From an uncultured Lachnospiraceae bacterium (lineage in GTDB: Bacteria > Bacillota_A > Clostridia > Lachnospirales > Lachnospiraceae), in assembly GCA_946529195.1 (NCBI GenBank), contig CAMMZE010000019.1:1-10090 (forward strand): a stretch of DNA of 10,090 nucleotides, given 5' to 3'. The translations under genes and the position numbers were made by a program. Below, in pieces: positions 5,640 through 10,090 of this stretch. Position 1 is the stretch's first letter. Each line of letters opens with the position of its first letter. Under the pieces are notes generated by a model. The model searched no databases, was not told the DNA's origin, and was given only the letters and a program-made list of their open reading frames with translations.

Positions 5640-7520
5640 ATGAATCTGGATCAGTTAAAGACTTCCCTTCCCAGAAAAGCGCGGAAATATGATCCCGGAA
5701 AAGAACTCTTTACCAGATGGGGAAAGCAGCTGAAAGAGCAGCTGGAGCAAGAAAATCTGCCAGCCGGGTCCATCGTTTTGCCTGAATATCCAAGACCTCA
5801 GCTGGTTAGAGAGCAGGGCTTTCAGAGTCTGAACGGCTGGTGGGAATACGCCTTTACGGAATCCTCCGCAAGACCGGATCATATGGATGGCACAATCCTT
5901 GTTCCATTCTCTCCGGAGACAAGCCTATCTGGCGTCAGACGGCAGCTGCAGCCGGATGAGTATCTATGGTACAAAAAGAGCTTTGAGAATCCTCTGCATA
6001 ATGACTCTGAAAGACTCCTGCTGCATTTTGGAGCAGTTGATCAGATCTGCAGAGTTTATTGTAACGGGAAAGCAGCCGGCAGTCACAGGGGCGGATACCT
6101 GCCATTTACTCTGGAACTGACTGATTTGCTGCGGGAAGGCAGCAATGAACTGCTTCTGTGTGTCAAGGACTGTTCTGACACGTCCTTTCAAACAAGGGGA
6201 AAACAGAAACTGGAGCGGGGCGGCATGTTTTACACAGCCCAGAGCGGGATCTGGCAGTGTGTTTGGCTGGAGACCGTTCCGGGGGAATATATAGATCATA
6301 TCCGAATCACACCAGACTGGGATAAGCAGCAGTTTGAAGTCTCTTTGACAATCAATACTGGCAGGAGAGGAACGCTTTCAGAGAAAAGTATAAAAGCGGT
6401 TTTGTATCAGCCTGTGTTATTAAATGAGTCACATTCTGATGAGAAGGCCATCTGGAAGCAGGATGTTTTGACGGAAATGACAACAGAACTGACAGAAGAG
6501 GTTAGATTAATCTTGCCGATATCCAATACATGCCCCTGGACTCCGGAACAGCCCTGGCTCTATGGCATTCGGATTGAGACCGGAGATGACTGCATCTTCA
6601 CATACAGCGCAATGCGCTGCTTTACTTGTGAGAGAGATGAAAAAGGAATACAGAGAATCTGTCTCAATCACATGCCGCTTTTTATGAACGGAGTCCTGGA
6701 CCAGGGCTACTGGCCGGAGTCTCTGATGACTCCGCCTGCTGACGATGCATTGATTTATGATATCCAGAGCATGAAAAAGCATGGTTTTAACATGCTCCGC
6801 AAGCACTGCAAGCTGGAACCTTTCCGTTTTTATTATCATTGTGACAGGCTGGGTATGCTGGTGTGGCAGGATATGGTAAATGGCGGTTATTCCTATGACA
6901 TGATGAAGGTCTGTTATCTGCCGACAGCATTTCCCTCCACAGTCGGAAGATGGAAGGACACGGGACAAACAGCCTATAAACGATGCGGCAGAAAGACTGC
7001 AAAGAGCAGGAAAGTCTGGAAAGAAGAGAGTGCTGAAACGATCAGAACCCTGTATTCCTTCCCCTGTATTGCAGCCTGGGTTCTTTTTAATGAAGGCTGG
7101 GGACAGTTTGACAGTGAAGATAACTGTGCATTCGTCCGAAGTCTGGATCATACCAGAATTCTGGATGCCGCAAGCGGATGGTTTGACCAGGGGGCCGGTG
7201 ATCTGCGCAGTGTGCACAACTATTTCCGGAAACTGAAAACCGAAAAAGATGACAGAGCTTTTGTAATCTCTGAATATGGCGGCTTTGGATACTTTGAAAA
7301 GGATCATTCTCTGCAGGATCAGTATTATGGATATGGGCTGATGAAAGACAGAAGAGAGCTCAGAAAACGATTCCAGAAGACAATGAAGGAACTAATGACG
7401 CTGCGCCAAGAAGGACTTTGTGCAGCTGTCTATACACAGGTGTCAGATATCGAGGATGAATGCAATGGCATTCTGACATATGACAGAGAAATCGATAAGC
7501 TTGAACAGGAAAGGAGATAA
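5640..7520 (+). CDS. Glycoside hydrolase family 2 protein (beta-galactosidase/beta-glucuronidase-like)
   Basis: The 626-residue enzyme shows the GH2 domain order: an N-terminal sugar-binding jelly-roll (about 50-215; LNGWWEYAF, YLWYKKSF, RGGYLPFTLELTDLL), an immunoglobulin-like domain (about 218-330) and a TIM barrel (about 335-620). In the barrel, WVLFNEGWGQF (480-490) carries the likely acid/base Glu485 and VISEYGGFGYF (542-552) the likely nucleophile Glu545. VWQDMVNGG (408-416) is typical of the family. There is no signal peptide, so it probably acts in the cytoplasm on a glycoside imported by the adjoining transporter. It is shorter than LacZ and lacks LacZ's C-terminal domains. The substrate cannot be read from the sequence. 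It starts five bases after the transporter stop, so the two are very likely one operon. Confidence 0.9.
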   Translation: MNLDQLKTSLPRKARKYDPGKELFTRWGKQLKEQLEQENLPAGSIVLPEYPRPQLVREQGFQSLNGWWEYAFTESSARPDHMDGTILVPFSPETSLSGVRRQLQPDEYLWYKKSFENPLHNDSERLLLHFGAVDQICRVYCNGKAAGSHRGGYLPFTLELTDLLREGSNELLLCVKDCSDTSFQTRGKQKLERGGMFYTAQSGIWQCVWLETVPGEYIDHIRITPDWDKQQFEVSLTINTGRRGTLSEKSIKAVLYQPVLLNESHSDEKAIWKQDVLTEMTTELTEEVRLILPISNTCPWTPEQPWLYGIRIETGDDCIFTYSAMRCFTCERDEKGIQRICLNHMPLFMNGVLDQGYWPESLMTPPADDALIYDIQSMKKHGFNMLRKHCKLEPFRFYYHCDRLGMLVWQDMVNGGYSYDMMKVCYLPTAFPSTVGRWKDTGQTAYKRCGRKTAKSRKVWKEESAETIRTLYSFPCIAAWVLFNEGWGQFDSEDNCAFVRSLDHTRILDAASGWFDQGAGDLRSVHNYFRKLKTEKDDRAFVISEYGGFGYFEKDHSLQDQYYGYGLMKDRRELRKRFQKTMKELMTLRQEGLCAAVYTQVSDIEDECNGILTYDREIDKLEQERR

Positions 7521-7525
7521 TCATT

Positions 7526-8020
7526 ATGAAAATGGCAGTAATCTATCATTCCGTAACAGGTAATACCAAAAACATGGGAGAACATATCGCAGCAGGTATG
7601 CAGTCTGTTGAAGGTGTGGAGGCCAGATGTTTTTCCATCGATGATGTGGATATCGACTATGTCAGAGACTGCAAATGTGTTGTTTTAGGTTCTCCGATCT
7701 ACGCAGCCCATATCACCGGACAGATGATGAACTTTATGCTGAACACTGCCGGCAAGCTGAACCTGGCAGGAAAGCTGGCAGGAGCCTATACAACCGCCCA
7801 GTATGTGCATGGCGGCGGAGAACTGGGTATCCGGGAAATGCTGGATCATCTGATGGTTATGGGCGCTTTGATTTACTCCGGCGGAGCATCTCTTGGGAAA
7901 CCTGTGATCCATCTGGGACCGGTCGGCATCGACAATACTCTGGATATCGACCAGTTTATTCCAAACTTTGAGATTTACGGTAAGAGAATGGCACAAAAAG
8001 CAGTGGAACTGTTTTCATAA
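7526..8020 (+). CDS. Flavodoxin-family protein
   Basis: This 164-residue protein begins with a beta strand and an FMN phosphate-binding loop, MAVIYHSVTGNTKNMG (3-18; TGNT at 11-14). GSPIYAAHITGQM (55-67) and TTAQYVHGGGEL (89-100) correspond to the loops that contact the FMN isoalloxazine ring. Length and motif spacing fit short-chain flavodoxins, which shuttle electrons between redox partners in the cytoplasm. The gene starts five bases after the hydrolase stop, and its ribosome binding site GGAG (7513-7516) lies inside the end of the hydrolase gene, so it is probably co-transcribed. A functional link with glycoside breakdown is not obvious. It may instead serve general redox metabolism, as does the nitroreductase downstream. 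Confidence 0.9.
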   Translation: MKMAVIYHSVTGNTKNMGEHIAAGMQSVEGVEARCFSIDDVDIDYVRDCKCVVLGSPIYAAHITGQMMNFMLNTAGKLNLAGKLAGAYTTAQYVHGGGELGIREMLDHLMVMGALIYSGGASLGKPVIHLGPVGIDNTLDIDQFIPNFEIYGKRMAQKAVELFS

Positions 8021-8056
8021 GATTTTTTTATACTTAAGAGTTTTTATACGAATGAT

Positions 8057-8115
8057 AAAATCCGTCACAGACCCGGGTGTTAAAAAAGAAAATACCTGGC
8101 TTGCTGGCGGATTTT
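8057..8115 (+). other. Long inverted repeat in the flavodoxin-nitroreductase gap, possible terminator or structured RNA
   Basis: AAAATCCG (8057-8064) and CGGATTTT (8108-8115) are perfect complements. Inside them CAG (8068-8070) faces CTG (8104-8106), and CCGGGT (8073-8078) can pair with ACCTGG (8094-8099) with one G-U pair, leaving an A-rich loop. The outer arm ends in TTTT followed by GTTT. This could be an imperfect terminator for the upstream operon or a small structured element. The remaining bases of the 8021-8198 gap show only A/T-rich sequence and a duplicated TTTTTATAC (8025-8033, 8041-8049). Confidence 0.35.
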
Positions 8116-8143
8116 GTTTCAAAGAAAAGTTTGATTATATGAT
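8114..8143 (+). promoter_or_regulatory. Weak candidate promoter of the nitroreductase gene
   Basis: TTGTTT (8114-8119) and TATGAT (8138-8143) are separated by 18 bases, with a predicted start near 8150 and a leader of about 50 bases. The -35 overlaps the end of the inverted repeat by two bases. Both hexamers deviate from consensus, so the assignment is tentative. Confidence 0.4.
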
Positions 8144-8198
8144 AGAATAAAATCAATGGATAGATGAGAACCAATCATATATAACAGGAGATAATCCC

Positions 8199-8924
8199 AT
8201 GAATGAAGTGATCAGACAGTTATATGACCGCAAGTCAGTTCGTGTATTTACAGACCAGGAAATCCGGGAAGATATTGTGCAGGAAATCCTGATGGCGGCA
8301 GCGATGGCGCCCACAGCAGGGAATCAGCAGCTTTATACGATTCTTCGGATTACAGACCCGGATTCCCTTCGGAGACTGGCCGATTCCTGTGATCATCAGC
8401 CTTTTATTGCTGAAGGAAAACTGGTACTGGTCTTCTGTGCAGACTGTCTGAAATGGTATGAAGCTTTCCGCCTGGCAGGCTGCAGCCCAAGACGGCCGGG
8501 AGAAGGAGACCTATTGCTTGCCGTTGATGATGCCCTGATCGCGGCACAGAATGCGGTAACAGCAGCTCAGTCATATGGGATTGGATCCTGCTATATCGGA
8601 GACATCATGGAGAATATCGAAGAGCAGAGAGATATCCTGGGTCTGCCTGACTATGTTTTTCCTGCTGCTTTGCTAGTATTTGGGTATCCAACACAGCAGC
8701 AGAAAGAAAGACCAAAGCCCAGGCGGGCAGATCTTTCTTATATCGTCCATGAGAACAGGTACCGGCAGATGGGGGAAGAAGAGCTCAGAGAAATGCTTGG
8801 TAAGGAAGATCATAAAGATGATTATGATCTGTGGATCCAGGCCTTTTGTATGCGCAAATATAATTCGGATTTTGCCAGGGAAATGACACGGTCCGTCAAA
8901 GAATATCTGAAACAGTTTTCATAG
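8199..8924 (+). CDS. NfsA-like FMN nitroreductase family protein
   Basis: The 241-residue length matches oxygen-insensitive NfsA-type flavin reductases (about 240). The N-terminal RKSVRVFTDQEI (11-22) supplies the FMN phosphate-binding Arg/Lys/Ser residues, and MAPTAGNQQLYTILRITD (36-53) carries the flavin-contacting Asn/Gln segment. SYGIGSCYIGDI (125-136) is the second conserved FMN region, and RPKPRRADLSYIVHENRY (171-188) corresponds to the family's basic C-terminal segment. Such enzymes reduce nitro compounds, quinones or flavins with NAD(P)H in the cytoplasm; the natural substrate here is unknown. AGGAG (8186-8190) lies eight bases before the ATG. The next gene begins 25 bases downstream with no terminator between, so both may share a transcript. 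Confidence 0.9.
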   Translation: MNEVIRQLYDRKSVRVFTDQEIREDIVQEILMAAAMAPTAGNQQLYTILRITDPDSLRRLADSCDHQPFIAEGKLVLVFCADCLKWYEAFRLAGCSPRRPGEGDLLLAVDDALIAAQNAVTAAQSYGIGSCYIGDIMENIEEQRDILGLPDYVFPAALLVFGYPTQQQKERPKPRRADLSYIVHENRYRQMGEEELREMLGKEDHKDDYDLWIQAFCMRKYNSDFAREMTRSVKEYLKQFS

Positions 8925-8948
8925 AACAAACAATAAGGGAGAAAAGAC

Positions 8949-10090
8949 ATGTCTGAAATGGATCAAGGCATATGTACGAATTGCGGGGCCCCGGTTCCCT
9001 ATCATATCGGGGACACGCTGGTAAAATGTGAATACTGTAATGAGCGGATTAAAGTAGTTGAGTTTGAAAGCGAACGTGCCAGGATTAACAAAATAAAAGA
9101 AGATCATAAACTTGTAAAACAGAAACTGAAAATAGCGGAACAAGAAAAAAAGGCGGCCAATGACCGTCTCTTTGATGCGCTTTCTGATCTGAATTCATTA
9201 AAAGGCAAGCAGAGAGACATTCGCGACTTGCTGAAAGCTCTGAAGGAAGATACTGCAAGTGGTAATGATACCATCAGCAATATCTTTAAAGCACTGGTTT
9301 CGGGGCAGAAAAGTGTTGACGGAAAGCTGGACCTTTTGCAGAATTTATCGAATAATCTGCTGAAATCACAGGAAGATATCAATGTAAGATTACAGACGCA
9401 AAATGAAATCATTGACAGACTGAATGAACTGAAAATGAATGATAAAAAGCGTCAGCAGATGCAAAATGATCTCAAGGAGTGGATCAAAGATATTAAAGAT
9501 AAAGATCTGGAGAAATTACAGCAGATTTCTGATTCTTCCGGATTAATCCTGCAAGAGCAGAAAAAACTTGCAGATAAAGTTGATGAACTGAATCAGCAGA
9601 ACAAAGGAATCGATGAAAAAATAACGGACTTCAGACAAAGATGGGAAGAAGATAAACTAAACCGGCTGCATGAGTTATATCATATGGCCAATGGCTATTA
9701 TTTCGACCGGGAATATGATAAGGCAGAAGAATGCTATCGAAAGGTGATCATAAACGGAGGTAAAGACGGAGAAGTTTATTGGAGACTGCTGCTCTGCCAT
9801 TATTGTATTTTCTATCAGGCAGATGAAAATAAAAGTTATATTCCAATCATATTAAATCCGGATCTGAGTGACCCGAATGAAATGTCGCTTCGGAAAGATT
9901 TAAGAACATATCTTCCGGAGGAACAATTCCCGTCTTATTATGAGAGGCTTCGTAAAATCGATCAGATTCTGGACAAGTATCGTTTGCTTAAGAACGAAGT
10001 AAAGTATGATATTTTTATCAGTGTCAAACAGAAAACAGATGACGGGGAGCCTACAAGAGACAGAGAAATCGGGATAAAGCTTTATGAAGA
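8949..10090 (+). CDS. Zinc-ribbon, coiled-coil, TPR-like, TIR-domain protein (3' truncated by the window)
   Basis: AAGGGAG (8935-8941) lies seven bases before ATG 8949, and the frame is open to the right edge, giving 380 residues without a stop. Residues 9-30 form a CX2C-X14-CX2C zinc ribbon (CTNCG, CEYCN). Residues about 36-235 are highly charged and rich in Lys, Glu, Gln and Leu, as in a long coiled coil. Residues about 238-285 (LYHMANGYYFDREYDKAEECYRKV, then VYWRLLLCHYCIFY) resemble the TPR-like segment of Firmicutes zinc-ribbon/TIR proteins. At 353, YDIFISVKQKTDDGEPTRD matches the start of a TIR domain (YDVFISYK type), and the window ends shortly after, before the catalytic Glu could be seen. 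TIR domains of this kind cleave NAD or make NAD-derived signals in bacterial immunity, but no function is established for this protein. Role in defence is inference. Confidence 0.8.
   Translation, partial: MSEMDQGICTNCGAPVPYHIGDTLVKCEYCNERIKVVEFESERARINKIKEDHKLVKQKLKIAEQEKKAANDRLFDALSDLNSLKGKQRDIRDLLKALKEDTASGNDTISNIFKALVSGQKSVDGKLDLLQNLSNNLLKSQEDINVRLQTQNEIIDRLNELKMNDKKRQQMQNDLKEWIKDIKDKDLEKLQQISDSSGLILQEQKKLADKVDELNQQNKGIDEKITDFRQRWEEDKLNRLHELYHMANGYYFDREYDKAEECYRKVIINGGKDGEVYWRLLLCHYCIFYQADENKSYIPIILNPDLSDPNEMSLRKDLRTYLPEEQFPSYYERLRKIDQILDKYRLLKNEVKYDIFISVKQKTDDGEPTRDREIGIKLYE

Noticed and set aside
6507..7307. Minus-strand open frame of 266 codons across the GH2 gene
   Set aside because: It is the complement of the conserved barrel region, including both catalytic motifs. 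Its product has no recognisable domain.
7968..8150. Possible 60-residue protein overlapping the flavodoxin end
   Set aside because: It begins inside the flavodoxin gene in another frame, has no ribosome binding site and runs through the inverted repeat.

Overview
The window looks like chromosome from a Gram-positive Clostridia member, most likely a Lachnospiraceae gut anaerobe. This is inferred from strong AGGAGG-type ribosome binding sites, sigma-A type promoters, Bacillus/Clostridium-type LexA boxes (CGAACRNRYGTTYG), moderate G+C, and protein sequences of clostridial type. I see no RNA gene, insertion sequence or CRISPR array. All recognised genes read on the + strand, and no gap between genes exceeds 300 bases.

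Left edge (1-630): a control region with up to five LexA-like boxes sits between a leftward promoter, whose gene (plausibly lexA) lies outside the window, and a rightward promoter for a small membrane-anchored LysM protein resembling the SOS division inhibitor YneA. A strong intrinsic terminator closes this unit. Positions 640-1732 hold a separately promoted metal-binding lipoprotein (ZnuA/AdcA/TroA type) with no permease or ATPase beside it and a palindrome in its leader.

Positions 1760-4275 form a compact unit: mtnA (methylthioribose-1-phosphate isomerase), a small NATD1-like acetyltransferase, and an RsmH-type methyltransferase with an unusual N-terminal extension. The last two genes overlap by four bases. 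A terminator built around the methyltransferase stop codon ends the unit. Directly after it come an MFS transporter, a family 2 glycoside hydrolase and a flavodoxin-like protein, spaced five bases apart. They look like a glycoside uptake and cleavage cassette plus a redox protein.

Positions 8021-8198 are non-coding, with a long inverted repeat and a weak promoter. They lead to an NfsA-like nitroreductase. The last gene (8949 to the right edge, truncated) is the most notable: a zinc ribbon, about 200 residues of predicted coiled coil, a TPR-like helical segment and the beginning of a TIR domain. It belongs to the zinc-ribbon/TIR proteins of Firmicutes, whose role is not established as far as I know. 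It is a candidate NAD-processing or signalling effector, possibly in defence. The catalytic part of the TIR domain and any partner genes lie beyond the window.
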